A stretch of DNA of 64,000 bases from Streptococcus salivarius. Its GTDB lineage: Bacteria > Bacillota > Bacilli > Lactobacillales > Streptococcaceae. The stretch spans positions 1,516,001 through 1,580,000 of the forward strand of contig NZ_CP009913.1 in assembly GCF_000785515.1 (NCBI RefSeq), given 5' to 3'. The notes under the pieces were generated by a model, which saw only the letters and a program-made list of their open reading frames with translations, was not told the DNA's origin and searched no databases. Below, piece by piece: positions 1 through 9,322 of this stretch (position 1 is its first letter; each line of letters begins with the position of its first letter). A program made the position numbers and the translations under genes.

Positions 1-2927
1 TCTGGTGAAGGAACAGCTGAGAAGCCAGCTTGAGTACTTGACCATGCTTCATAATTGATAGCACCTGTCACAAGGTTTACATTAGCCAAACGTTTGAAAT
101 CAAGAACTTCAACGTAGTCGTCGCTAGCCAAGCCACCTTCTTCGAAGACATACTGGATGGTACGTGTCACATCGGCACGGTTTTCAAGCATTTCTACGCT
201 ATTTGGCCAAACTGGGCTATTCACATCATTTGGATCTACGACTTCACCTGCAACTGGTGCTGGCATATCTGGGTCGATAAGAACCAAACGTTCACGAAGA
301 ACCACTTCGAAGACTTGATCAAAGTCAGAATCACCGTTGTAAGTGTGGTCAAAGGCTTCTGCATAACCATCGTTGACAAGTTCATAACCTTGTTTGAGCA
401 AGTTTGCGATTTGTTCATCAGTAGAGTAGTCAATCTTCTCACCTGAGCTTCCGACAACAACATCACGAGTCAATTCTGACTTATCAAGCTCATTCATGTA
501 AAGGATAATAGCTTTTTGCTCATCCTTAGCATAAACCACGTTGGTATCTTGACCTGGGTGTTCTGGAGTAATAAAGGCCTTTTCAGAAATGTAACCAAGA
601 ACATCTGGAACGACTGTTTCCATAGCCATGGTTGGATCTTCAGGATCGTTGTTGTAGCTTGGAGTAGGTGCATTTTCGATTGGTGTACCATAATCATCTA
701 CTGGAATAATCTTACCAAGTTCTGTGTAAGTAACAGTATCTTCCACTTCTGGAAGGTCTGGGCGAACTTCAAGACCACCAGCTTGACGTTTATCTGCATA
801 GAAGCCTTCAACTACTGGAACTTCTACAACATCATAAGTGAAGCTTTCTTGATCCCAAGTGCTTGTTTGTTCCACTTGGTTAAACTTACCGTGGAAGCTG
901 AAGCTATCTTGAATGTTGATAACTGGATCTTTGTAGCCTGCACCTTGGAAGGTAACCGTTTGTTTCGTATCTTGTGTGATATCATCCAAGATTGGTTCGT
1001 AAACCAAGGTTTGGTCCATGCTGAGGTCAATTGGCAATACCAATTCACTTTCAGCCTGGTAGCCGGCAACTTGTGGTGCTGGTGTTTCAATAACTTGCGT
1101 AGCATCTTGAGGATCATTAGCATAATGAACTGGTTCTGCATCCGCGATTGGATTACCAAAGGTATCAACAGGGATAATCTTACCGAGTTCTTTATAGACA
1201 ACACTGTCTGTAGCTTCTGGTTTATCAGGTGTAACAATCTGCATACCAGCCACTGCCTTGTCCGCATAGTAACCTTCGATAACTGGGACATTAACCTTAG
1301 CAAAGGTATAGCTGTCTTGATCCCAAGTGTAAGTGTCTTCTGCTTGATTGTACTTACCAGTGAAAGTAAAGTCAGACTGGATATTAACAGACGGTGTTGC
1401 TTCGCCAGCTCCTTTGAAGAAGACCGTTTGCAAGGTTGGTTGCGTTACATCTTCAAGGATTGGAGCGTACTCAACAAGAATATCGTCTGTCAAGCTCTCA
1501 GGCATGACACTTTGTTGCATTGGACGGTAACCCGGAATGTGAGGAACAAGTGTCTCACTAACCTTAGTTGGGTTATTGGCATCGTTGTTGAAGGTTGGCG
1601 TTGGAACGTTTGGAATCAAGCGTCCATTTGCATCAATAGGAATGATTTTACCAAGTGGAACGTAGGTAATGGTTTCTTCGATGTTATCTTCAGTAACTTC
1701 TCTACCTTTAACTTCTACTCTATCTGCAAAATAGCCTAAAACAACTGGTGCATAGATGTCATAATACTTGGTCTTGTTTGGTGACCATTCTGTCTCGTCA
1801 ACAAGCTCACCTGTGACCTTGTCAAAGGTAAGGGTACGGACCCAATAGGCCTTTTGCACATCGGCATCTGGTAAATCCGCATTGCCGTCTGTACTCTTGT
1901 AAAAGACTGTGAAGCTTACTTCTTTTTCGTAAGCATACTTAGATGGCCACTTAGGTCCATCTGGATTATTAGGATTGATTGGAGTATCTGGGACTTGCTC
2001 ATGGTCAGGCCCTACCTTGGCAACATCGTGTTGCAAGAGGACAAACCACTCTTGATCATCAATATCCTTATCATCAAAAATGGCATCTTTAGGGAATTCG
2101 TCCTGAATCAAGTCATATCCCATGTCCTTGAAAGTCTTGATACGTGTTGCTGTTCCGTATTCAATCGCTTCACCCAATTCCCCGGTCAACTGGTCACTAA
2201 CCAAGTAAGCACCGGTAGTTTCATCAATATAAGTGATGCTGGCTTTCTTGAAAATTTTACGATACACAACCGGAGTATCCCCTCCTGGTTTGTTCGGTAC
2301 TACACTTTTAATATCTGTCATATAATCTTGAACAGCTGGTGTTGCTGTCTCACCCGCCTTTCGTGGATCTTTTTTGTTATTGTTATATTGCTTAGTCAAA
2401 GCACCTGGAATATATTCCCCATCTTCTGTCACAGGGATAATGCGTCCCAATTTCCTATAGGTCACATGTTCCGTTACCGTTGGCACATAGGGTGTGACAA
2501 CGTTAAAACCCGCTTCTTTTTGGTCAGCGAAATAGCCCTGGACAACTGGTACCGATATCTTAGGATAGGTATAACTGTCCTTGTCCCATTCGATTAAGCC
2601 AGTCTTCCTATCTCTAGTCCCCGTAAAAACATGATTTTCCATGACTTCAGGGTCTGGAGTTTTAGAATCCGCTCCTTGAAAAATAATCTCTTGCTTTGAT
2701 GGAATCCTCACGGTTTCCGATTGGGCATGATTATCAAAGAGGGCTTCGTCAGCTCTAGCAAAATCTAATGGAGAGGGGGCACTGTGGTCAGAGCGACTTT
2801 TTGGGTTAGTCAATAATTTAGAAAGATCTATAGTATCAACCAAATCAGAGTCCGCTGATTTATGTGCAATATGCTTTTCAGCAGTTCTTGCTGCTGCTTC
2901 AGTCGCATCTTCCCTATAGGCTCTCAA
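1..2927 (-). CDS. Muc_B2/MucBP_2-type mucin-binding adhesin, 3' part beyond window edge
   Basis: About 975 codons are visible and the frame is open to the left edge, so the C-terminus and any LPxTG signal are outside. The protein is built from repeated beta-rich modules containing motifs such as VPVVEGYYADK, TVTYTELGKIIPVD and QTVTFQGAG, the same family as the adhesin at 49.3-52.9 kb (Muc_B2 domains with MucBP_2-like segments such as ASITYIDETTGAYL). Mucin or glycoprotein binding is the family role. The start chosen is TTG at 2927, six bases after a strong AGGGGGAG; an in-frame TAG at about 2969 excludes anything longer, and no ATG lies in the first 80 codons. The N-terminus (MRAYREDATEAAARTAEKH) has no hydrophobic segment or YSIRK motif, so as it stands the product lacks an export signal. 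It may be a 5'-truncated remnant that acquired a new start. Frame was checked at several points; no internal stop was seen. Confidence 0.8.
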   Translation of the reverse strand, partial: MRAYREDATEAAARTAEKHIAHKSADSDLVDTIDLSKLLTNPKSRSDHSAPSPLDFARADEALFDNHAQSETVRIPSKQEIIFQGADSKTPDPEVMENHVFTGTRDRKTGLIEWDKDSYTYPKISVPVVQGYFADQKEAGFNVVTPYVPTVTEHVTYRKLGRIIPVTEDGEYIPGALTKQYNNNKKDPRKAGETATPAVQDYMTDIKSVVPNKPGGDTPVVYRKIFKKASITYIDETTGAYLVSDQLTGELGEAIEYGTATRIKTFKDMGYDLIQDEFPKDAIFDDKDIDDQEWFVLLQHDVAKVGPDHEQVPDTPINPNNPDGPKWPSKYAYEKEVSFTVFYKSTDGNADLPDADVQKAYWVRTLTFDKVTGELVDETEWSPNKTKYYDIYAPVVLGYFADRVEVKGREVTEDNIEETITYVPLGKIIPIDANGRLIPNVPTPTFNNDANNPTKVSETLVPHIPGYRPMQQSVMPESLTDDILVEYAPILEDVTQPTLQTVFFKGAGEATPSVNIQSDFTFTGKYNQAEDTYTWDQDSYTFAKVNVPVIEGYYADKAVAGMQIVTPDKPEATDSVVYKELGKIIPVDTFGNPIADAEPVHYANDPQDATQVIETPAPQVAGYQAESELVLPIDLSMDQTLVYEPILDDITQDTKQTVTFQGAGYKDPVINIQDSFSFHGKFNQVEQTSTWDQESFTYDVVEVPVVEGFYADKRQAGGLEVRPDLPEVEDTVTYTELGKIIPVDDYGTPIENAPTPSYNNDPEDPTMAMETVVPDVLGYISEKAFITPEHPGQDTNVVYAKDEQKAIILYMNELDKSELTRDVVVGSSGEKIDYSTDEQIANLLKQGYELVNDGYAEAFDHTYNGDSDFDQVFEVVLRERLVLIDPDMPAPVAGEVVDPNDVNSPVWPNSVEMLENRADVTRTIQYVFEEGGLASDDYVEVLDFKRLANVNLVTGAINYEAWSSTQAGFSAVPSP

Positions 2928-2969
2928 AAATACTCCCCCTTTCTTCTTTTTATGAGAAATAAAATCCTA

Positions 2970-3660
2970 TACTTGCTAAGTTCTCATGGAAATCTTTTCT
3001 ATTAAGATTTCATTTTCCCTCGGAGAAGCTAACAAGTTCTTATCAAAGATTAAAATTTTTGATATCTCTTATATATACTATAATACGAGAATCGAATTTT
3101 TACAAGTAAGGTGTAAGAACTTTAATCATTTTAACCCCTAAGTGAAAAAATAGTGCTTTAATGTGCAATATCTATCAAGTAGTTTATGAAAGTGACATCA
3201 AAATGAGATTAGCCCGATAACTTAAATGATGAGTCTTTAATGGAGTTTTCTCTCCCTAAAGACACTCTCGTAAGAAATACACTATAAACTATCACAACTA
3301 CTTCTCATCTTTGAATGGCTAGAGCCTTACTGTATTTATTAAAGAAATGGCCTATTAGGAATGACACAGGCCAAGCCTGCGACTAGTCCTCGACTAGGGA
3401 TGCCAATAAATAACTGGTATTACTCCTAGTATAGATTGACTTTGACGCTTCGTCAATAGATTGGAACCATTTAATGAAAATCCCTAATTTTAAAGCTTTC
3501 TCGTATTAAATTGTGCATTAATAATAGTCATTGGGATTAGGCTATTTTGCTGTCATTCTGGGCACCAAATAGTCATAGGTATTTCACAACTCAGCCAAGA
3601 AAAGGGTTAAATGACTATTCACAGTCCACATCTCAGTCTTTACGGAAACCCAGTTATGCC
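2970..3660. other. Gene-free stretch with a cluster of hairpins
   Basis: No convincing coding sequence was found on either strand. The notable content is three inverted repeats within 110 bp: TGGCCT/AGGCCA (3348-3353 and 3368-3373), ACTAGG/CCTAGT (3393-3398 and 3425-3430) enclosing a nested TGCCA/TGGTA stem, and TTGACG/CGTCAA (3442-3447 and 3451-3456, 3-nt loop). None is followed by a T-run, so they do not look like terminators. They could belong to a structured RNA or be the remains of a mobile element; I recognise no family. Confidence 0.4.
3077..3105 (-). promoter_or_regulatory. Putative promoter of the truncated Muc_B2 gene
   Basis: On the minus strand TTGTAA (3100-3105) and TATAGT (3077-3082) are separated by exactly 17 bases. 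This would give a leader of about 140 nt before the TTG start at 2927. The leader contains a start-stop mini-frame (ATG AAA TCT TAA at 3013) behind a GAGGG, which may be chance. Confidence 0.5.
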
Positions 3661-3687
3661 ATAAAAACCGAGACTACTGTCTCGGTT
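3661..3687 (-). terminator. Rho-independent terminator of the glucansucrase gene
   Basis: A perfect 9-bp stem (AACCGAGAC, 4-nt loop, GTCTCGGTT at 3666-3687) lies 18 bp beyond the glucansucrase stop and is followed on the minus strand by a run of T. Confidence 0.9.
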
Positions 3688-3705
3688 CATACAGTTTGGA
3701 AACGA

Positions 3706-6700
3706 TTAGATTTGTCCTCGGCCTTGAGCATCAAAGTAAACCCACCATCCTGGACTCACTTCAACCCAACGGTTAACAGCCATCTCACCTGAATTTGGAT
3801 CATAGTAACGAACAACGCCGTTCACACGAACCAAATGACCTTTGATTTGTTTACCATTGTTATCAAAGAGGAGGTTTTGTCCGTTGATAGTAACCATGCC
3901 TTTGACAGCATTACCATTACCATCGAAGTAATACCAGCTACCATCAATTTCGTGGAATTGATTACGGTAAAGCTCACCTGAATTTACATCATAGTAACGA
4001 AGGTTGCCATCAACATTAGCCAAAGCACCTTTAACCTGACGACCATTTTGATCAAAGTAGAGGTTTTGACCATTGATATTTTGTGAACCTTTTACGGCTG
4101 CTCCATCATTATTGAAGTAAGCCCAAACACCTGGTTCAATTTCAGCAAAACGGTTGCGAGCCATTTCACCTGAGTTTGCATCATAGTAACGGATTGTTCC
4201 ATTCTCGTTAACAGTACGCCCTTTAACCTGGACACCATTGTTATCGAAGAAGAGTTCTTGACCATTGATGTTTTGGTGACCTGTCACACGTTTACCATTA
4301 CCATCGTAGTATGCCCAAACGTTATTACCAATTTGTACGAATTGGTTGTGGCCTGATGTATTGTTATTGTTGTTATCTGGTTTTGGATCTTGTTTACCAT
4401 TTGCATTCAAGACACCGTTTTGGTCGTAGTAGAATACTTGACCTCTACGGTTTTGACGGTAACCATCACGCAATTGCACCCCATTAGCGAGGAAGAAGTA
4501 TTGTTTACCATCGATAGTCTTTTCACCGATTGCCATACGGCCTGTATTATCAAAGTAGTAGACATTTCCGTCGTTATCTTTGATGAAGGCATTCTTAGCA
4601 TATTGACCATTGTTATAACGGTATCTTACAGAGAAGAGATGTTTTTCAAACTTACCACTACCATCACCGTTTTGGTTATCACCATTAGTTGATTGGTTGC
4701 TTCCGACAACTTTTGGAAGGCTAACCTTACCACCATTTGTACCGTAGTAACCGTTGAGACCATTCTTAAGCACGTACTCTGAACCACGGTCAAGAATGTT
4801 AGTACCATTCATGTACTTCGCAGACCACTTCGTAATCTTCTCGTCAGTAGTCATGCGTTTACCGTTAGAGATTTGAACACGGTCAAAGATTTGTGGGTAG
4901 AGACGTTTCAATTCATCAAGGAAGGCACCACCATATTTACCTTGGTAGTCATTACCAAAGGTACGTGTTTTAGCGGCATAGAGGCTGTGGTTGATGATTG
5001 CGCCATCTTTAGTTTCACCATAGTTATTAACACGAGTTGCAGTAACTACTTCGTCACCTGGAAGGTTGTAGATTTGGTCTGGAACCCAGTCAGCAATCGC
5101 TGAGATACCTACAGCGTGGAGTGATTTAAGAGCTGCTTTCAAGTCAGCCAATGAACCGTACTTGTTGTCCTTACTCATACCAATATCATAACGGTCTGTA
5201 AAGGCATAACCATTTTGGATGACTGAGTCAAGGAAGCTACCGTCATCACTTGAAACGTACTGTGGTGCAAATTCGAATGATGTGATACCCCATGATTTGA
5301 AGAGGTTTGCATTTTCAGCAATCTTCTTATTAGTGTATTGTGATGGATTTTGGACGAAGTCTTGGAAGTTAGAGAAACCTTCGTAGATAACTTGTGAATC
5401 AAGGGCAGCATTTGATTCGTAAACCAAACCACTGCTGTTCTTTTCTTTACTTGGTGCTACACGCACGTCTTGATTTTCAGAAGCACCTACTGGTACCCAA
5501 ACGGCAAGGTAACCATCAACTTGAGGGTTACGGATACCACGGATTTCGTTTGCATTAAATGTCAAATTACCATTACCATCAGTGTATTTGACAATGCCGT
5601 TAGCATCGCTATCATTCAAGTAAGTAGCCACACCATCGTTTGTTGTCAAAAGCAATGGACGATAAGCTTGGTTACGGTGAGCCGCACCCATGTTAATTGT
5701 CAAGTTGCTTGTCAAACGAAGGGCTGGTTGGTTTGAAACGATAACTGCCATACCTTGGTTGCGTGTTTCTGCTGTACCAGCATCAGAAGCACTGTTAGCC
5801 CCTGTACCATAACGTACAGATGTCAAGACACCTGCAGCATCCCAACCATTAGTATTACCATAACCGATGTAGTTAACCTTCATATCTTGACCACCGGCTG
5901 CATAGCGGATACGACCTTTCAAGAGGGTTTCAATAGCATCATAATATGGTGATTTTTTAGCCATATATTGACCATCATCTGTGTACATGTCTCCATAGTA
6001 AACACGTGGCACAGTGTCCTTATGCGTAAGCATCAAGGCATATGCTGATGGGATGTTATATTGTGTGTATTGCTTGTTAGCACTACGCATGTCTCTGTTG
6101 TAGATTTCAAAGGCTTTCTTCATTTCATCAAGAGTGAAGGTATTCCCTGTTGATTGAGGGTTGATTTCATTTTTGATGATTTGACCAATGATTGATTGTA
6201 CCTCTGAATCGTGGGCACGAACAAATGAGTAGTTAGCCATACGTTTAGAGTTTTTACCACTTTCAGAACGGTCATTTAAACTATTTGAAATGAGTGGTTC
6301 AACTCCTGAACGGTTACCAATTGGACGCAAGAGTGAATATACCAATGCCAAGTGCATAGGGTCATCCATTGGCAATTGAGCACCTTTGGTGTCTTCATTG
6401 TAGTAGGCATCGTTGTGAGACCATGCTTCCAAGATAGACAAGTGCTTAATAGCTTGTTCTTGGCTTTGATCAGAACCATACTTAGCTTTGAAGTAATCTG
6501 AAGCAATTTGGAGAAGGTCAGCATTGACATTATCCACGGCATCGACACGAACACCATCAAAGTTTTCATCTTCAGAACCACCAGTGATAGTACCGATGTT
6601 CATGATGTAGTGGAGCCAGTTCAACTGCTCAGCCTGAACCGCTGGATTTGAGTTGTCAATATCATTTGCCAACAAGAATTCAAAACCACCGTTACTTGTA

Positions 6701-8058
6701 TCCTTAGTATACTTAGGATTGCGTTTACCTGTTTGGCTAGTTGGTGTGCGGTTCAAGAGACGATAGTCAGAGTTAGCATGGCTTGTACGACTATCGTTGT
6801 TATAGAGAAGGGCACCACCTTGCAAGTGGTCACTATTATCAAGATTTTCAGAAGTTGAATTCCAACCTGGTTGGGTCTTCACGAAATTTTTGATAGTTGT
6901 ACGCAACCAGTCAGTGTTACCTTCACGCGCAATACGTTCTTCAATACGCTTTTGAACTTCAAGCGCTGCTTGGTCCATCTGAGTTTGTGAGCTGAATGAC
7001 GTATAGGTCTGATTGGTACCGAGACCTTGCTCCTTCATGTAGTTGAGGTAGCTCGCTTGGATAGCCTTGCTTGGCCACCAAACTGTAAGCAATGGACGTT
7101 TGTCATTTTCAGTTGAAGCAGTCCACTCTTTACCATCTTTCAAGATTTCTTTTGGACGGTACCATGTGTTGGCAGTGAAGTAACCATCAACAAGTTCGAT
7201 ATCTTTATCAGTTGTACCATAAAAGGCATTCTTGTCACCATTTACAGTAACGTTTGTGTTTGTGCTATCAGCTGATGAACCTGTTCCACCGTTCTTGTCG
7301 AAACGGTATTCTTTTTGATTAGACAATTCACCAGTTTCAGCGTTGAAGTATTGGCTTCCGCCGTTACGTTCAAGGACATAGTTCTTACGAATAGTGCCGT
7401 CATCTTCAACGTAGTATTGTTTTCCATCAATTGTTTTGATGTGACTTGGACCATCAGTTACGACATTGTTAGTTGCTGGAAGGTCGTTGTTTACTACTGT
7501 GACAGTATTGTTGGCATTGTTAGTATTGCCGTTAACTGGGGTAGCACGACGGCCTCCTGTAGGACCACGTCGAGCACCAGTCGCACGACGTTCACGTGTC
7601 GCTGCGCGATCAGTAACTGTTGTTGTGTCAGTTGTAGTGTTGTTATTTGTTGTATCAACAGCTGTATCATTGGTTGCTGTTGTATCTGTTGTAGTTGCCG
7701 CACGATCAGTACCGACTGTCGCTGCCGTATCAACAGCATTCGCTGCAACTGTATTTGTTGTATCAGTTGTCAAATCGAAAGTTGCTGTTGGAGCGGCTTG
7801 ATCAGTTGCGACATCGTTTGTCGCTGCAACTGCTGTAGTTGGATCCTGAGCAGCCGTTGTATCGTTAGATACAGTACCCGTATCAACAGTAATATCGGGG
7901 ATGGCTACAGTAGCATCCGTGTGTTCGTCGGCCTGAACGACACCGTCGTTAGTTCCTAAAGAAACCGCTGAGACTGCACCGAGTGACATCCCTGTAACTG
8001 CGATGGTTACCCATTGTTTCTTAACTTTGTGCATTTTATAATGTACTTTTTTGTCCAT
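3706..8058 (-). CDS. Glucosyltransferase (GH70 glucansucrase)
   Basis: Secreted enzyme that polymerises glucose from sucrose into alpha-glucan for biofilm matrix. From the N-terminus: a KxYKxxKxW-type signal peptide ([11 protein letters not shown], then a hydrophobic stretch ending near VVQADE); a Thr/Asp/Ala-rich variable region (about 45-150); an Arg-rich patch (about 150-173); YG-type repeats (205-260); the circularly permuted GH70 catalytic core; and C-terminal glucan-binding YG repeats (about 1139-1450). Catalytic motifs are intact: [10 protein letters not shown] (nucleophile D506), ILEAWSHND (acid/base E544), VRAHDSEVQ (stabiliser D617), with ADWVPDQIY following near 990 as expected from the permutation. 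Start: the ATG at 8058 has AAGGAG 10 nt upstream; the in-frame ATG at 8082 precedes that site. At 1450 aa the length is normal. S. salivarius strains carry several paralogues (gtfJ-M); I cannot assign which, nor linkage type. Confidence 0.95.
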   Translation of the reverse strand: MDKKVHYKMHKVKKQWVTIAVTGMSLGAVSAVSLGTNDGVVQADEHTDATVAIPDITVDTGTVSNDTTAAQDPTTAVAATNDVATDQAAPTATFDLTTDTTNTVAANAVDTAATVGTDRAATTTDTTATNDTAVDTTNNNTTTDTTTVTDRAATRERRATGARRGPTGGRRATPVNGNTNNANNTVTVVNNDLPATNNVVTDGPSHIKTIDGKQYYVEDDGTIRKNYVLERNGGSQYFNAETGELSNQKEYRFDKNGGTGSSADSTNTNVTVNGDKNAFYGTTDKDIELVDGYFTANTWYRPKEILKDGKEWTASTENDKRPLLTVWWPSKAIQASYLNYMKEQGLGTNQTYTSFSSQTQMDQAALEVQKRIEERIAREGNTDWLRTTIKNFVKTQPGWNSTSENLDNSDHLQGGALLYNNDSRTSHANSDYRLLNRTPTSQTGKRNPKYTKDTSNGGFEFLLANDIDNSNPAVQAEQLNWLHYIMNIGTITGGSEDENFDGVRVDAVDNVNADLLQIASDYFKAKYGSDQSQEQAIKHLSILEAWSHNDAYYNEDTKGAQLPMDDPMHLALVYSLLRPIGNRSGVEPLISNSLNDRSESGKNSKRMANYSFVRAHDSEVQSIIGQIIKNEINPQSTGNTFTLDEMKKAFEIYNRDMRSANKQYTQYNIPSAYALMLTHKDTVPRVYYGDMYTDDGQYMAKKSPYYDAIETLLKGRIRYAAGGQDMKVNYIGYGNTNGWDAAGVLTSVRYGTGANSASDAGTAETRNQGMAVIVSNQPALRLTSNLTINMGAAHRNQAYRPLLLTTNDGVATYLNDSDANGIVKYTDGNGNLTFNANEIRGIRNPQVDGYLAVWVPVGASENQDVRVAPSKEKNSSGLVYESNAALDSQVIYEGFSNFQDFVQNPSQYTNKKIAENANLFKSWGITSFEFAPQYVSSDDGSFLDSVIQNGYAFTDRYDIGMSKDNKYGSLADLKAALKSLHAVGISAIADWVPDQIYNLPGDEVVTATRVNNYGETKDGAIINHSLYAAKTRTFGNDYQGKYGGAFLDELKRLYPQIFDRVQISNGKRMTTDEKITKWSAKYMNGTNILDRGSEYVLKNGLNGYYGTNGGKVSLPKVVGSNQSTNGDNQNGDGSGKFEKHLFSVRYRYNNGQYAKNAFIKDNDGNVYYFDNTGRMAIGEKTIDGKQYFFLANGVQLRDGYRQNRRGQVFYYDQNGVLNANGKQDPKPDNNNNNTSGHNQFVQIGNNVWAYYDGNGKRVTGHQNINGQELFFDNNGVQVKGRTVNENGTIRYYDANSGEMARNRFAEIEPGVWAYFNNDGAAVKGSQNINGQNLYFDQNGRQVKGALANVDGNLRYYDVNSGELYRNQFHEIDGSWYYFDGNGNAVKGMVTINGQNLLFDNNGKQIKGHLVRVNGVVRYYDPNSGEMAVNRWVEVSPGWWVYFDAQGRGQI

Positions 8059-8092
8059 AATAAAAAGACTCCTTTTTCCCATTTATAGCTTC

Positions 8093-8121
8093 ATTCTAAA
8101 TCATTGAAAGCTTTTTTTCAA
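8093..8121 (-). promoter_or_regulatory. Putative glucansucrase promoter
   Basis: On the minus strand TTGAAA (8116-8121) and TAGAAT (8093-8098) are 17 bp apart, placing the start of transcription about 28 nt before the ATG at 8058, with the AAGGAG site in between. Confidence 0.6.
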
Positions 8122-8356
8122 TAAGATTCGATAAATTTTCATAATTTTTAGAAAAGTCCTTTTATTGCTTTAATAACATTAGTTTTAAATGAGTGTTTAG
8201 AATTATAAACATGCTCATTTTAGTTCGTTGAGAAACAGATAACTGACACTCTATGGCTATTTAGAATGATTATTGATAAGACCTCCTTTTAATGGGATTA
8301 CAAGGAAATCTAATGAAAATTCACAAAATCCTTAAAGCACTTCTCTCAAAGCGACC

Positions 8357-8405
8357 AAAAATACTATCCTTACCAAACCATTAGGTCTGTTAGGATAGTA
8401 TTTTT
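8357..8405. terminator. Orphan bidirectional terminator-like hairpin
   Basis: Arms AAAAATACTATCCT (8357-8370) and AGGATAGTATTTTT (8392-8405) are perfectly complementary around a 21-nt loop; T-runs exist on both strands. No recognised gene ends here: the glucansucrase starts about 300 bp to the left and the small membrane protein gene starts about 270 bp to the right, both transcribed away. The rest of 8122-8600 holds nothing I recognise. Confidence 0.65.
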
Positions 8406-8615
8406 TTTAGACTATCTTCTCATACAAAAACTAAATTCTAACTATCTAAGCTATTCATTACTTACTGAGGTGTCAGAGGGTCAAGTTTGGTTACTCTAGT
8501 GCTAATTAAAAATACTCTTTCCCATCAAAAACAAAGGGAACAAAAACCAGATAATTCATCATAAAAAAATTGCCTCAAATGCCTATCTACCCTGCTGAAA
8601 ACAAGGAAAACGGAG

Positions 8616-8621
8616 TATAAT
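8616..8621 (+). promoter_or_regulatory. -10 box of the small membrane protein gene
   Basis: A perfect TATAAT lies about 55 bp upstream of the gene. The -35 region is poor (CTGCTG at 18-bp spacing), so the call rests on the -10 box and its position. Confidence 0.45.
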
Positions 8622-8675
8622 AAAGGTGAAAAGAGTTAAACTATTTAGCAACAAATAGAGGGGTCGGTGAGAAAG

Positions 8676-9119
8676 ATGTCAGTACAACATACAAACTTCA
8701 ACACAAGCCAAGATAAGGGTAAGACTGGTCAAGAGGTCAATAATCAAGAGCTCATTAAGAAGAAGTCTCCAGACAACAGTCTTGCTTCTATTTTCCTTGC
8801 AGTCGCCTTTTATTTAGCTATCGTTTATCTTGCCTTATTTTTGCTCTTAGGCCTGTCAAATCCTTGGGGAATAGTTATAATGATTTTCCTAGCACCTAAT
8901 TTGATTAGTTTTATCATCGCAACTATCTTAACAGGAATAGGACGTAAAAAAGGGAATAAAAACTTTCTATACACCAGTATTATTTTTTACCTAGTTTCAA
9001 TTTTTTTGGCCTATGACCCTGACTGGGGAGTTTTTCGAGTTGTACCGATTCTGTTAACTATTCTCGTAACAGTGGGAACAGTCATGTATAAACAAGATAA
9101 TGAGCAAGACAACAAATAA
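8676..9119 (+). CDS. Small multi-pass membrane protein, unknown function
   Basis: 147 aa from the ATG at 8676. The first 37 residues are hydrophilic and the rest holds four likely membrane segments (beginning near SLASIFLAVAFYLAIVYLALF, GIVIMIFLAPNLISFIIATIL, FLYTSIIFYLVSIFLAY and VVPILLTILVTVGTVMY), ending in a polar tail. I recognise no family or motif. An in-frame GTG at 8667 would add three residues, but it sits only 3 nt from the GAGGGG at 8658; the ATG is 12 nt from that site, with GGTGAG immediately upstream as an alternative, so the start is uncertain. It is the only convincing plus-strand gene in the window, isolated between the glucansucrase and the first SRRP and converging on the latter. 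Composition looks like ordinary streptococcal coding sequence. Confidence 0.75.
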   Translation: MSVQHTNFNTSQDKGKTGQEVNNQELIKKKSPDNSLASIFLAVAFYLAIVYLALFLLLGLSNPWGIVIMIFLAPNLISFIIATILTGIGRKKGNKNFLYTSIIFYLVSIFLAYDPDWGVFRVVPILLTILVTVGTVMYKQDNEQDNK

Positions 9120-9212
9120 GGGAACATGTTCAAGTGGTCTCGTATTTTTATGTAGTCATTAGTATTTCAAAAGGTCAGTTCCATTTTGAAACTACGACAA
9201 CATCTCCAAATC

Positions 9213-9261
9213 AAAAAACACCTCCTAGCTAGAATGGTTATCTAACATGAAGGTGTTTTTT
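9213..9261. terminator. Bidirectional terminator between convergent genes
   Basis: AAAAAACACCT (9213-9223) and AGGTGTTTTTT (9251-9261) are perfectly complementary, with an A-run before and a T-run after. It serves the small membrane protein gene from the left and the first SRRP gene (stop at 9323) from the right. Confidence 0.85.
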
Positions 9262-9322
9262 ATTGTGCTTATCTGAGCATTGTAAAGACTTTTACAATCC
9301 TGAAATACGAATAGTCTTCGTC

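Noticed and set aside
516..1739. Plus-strand 407-codon open frame
   Set aside because: Lies fully opposite the Muc_B2-type repeats, whose minus-strand frame is clearly the coding one.
3547..3792. Plus-strand 81-codon open frame
   Set aside because: Runs through the glucansucrase terminator into the antisense of its C-terminus; no ribosome site and no recognisable product.
7315..7959. Plus-strand Cys-rich open frame resembling a metal-binding protein
   Set aside because: Antisense of the Thr/Asp/Ala-rich glucansucrase variable region; the cysteines come from reading that low-complexity DNA backwards.
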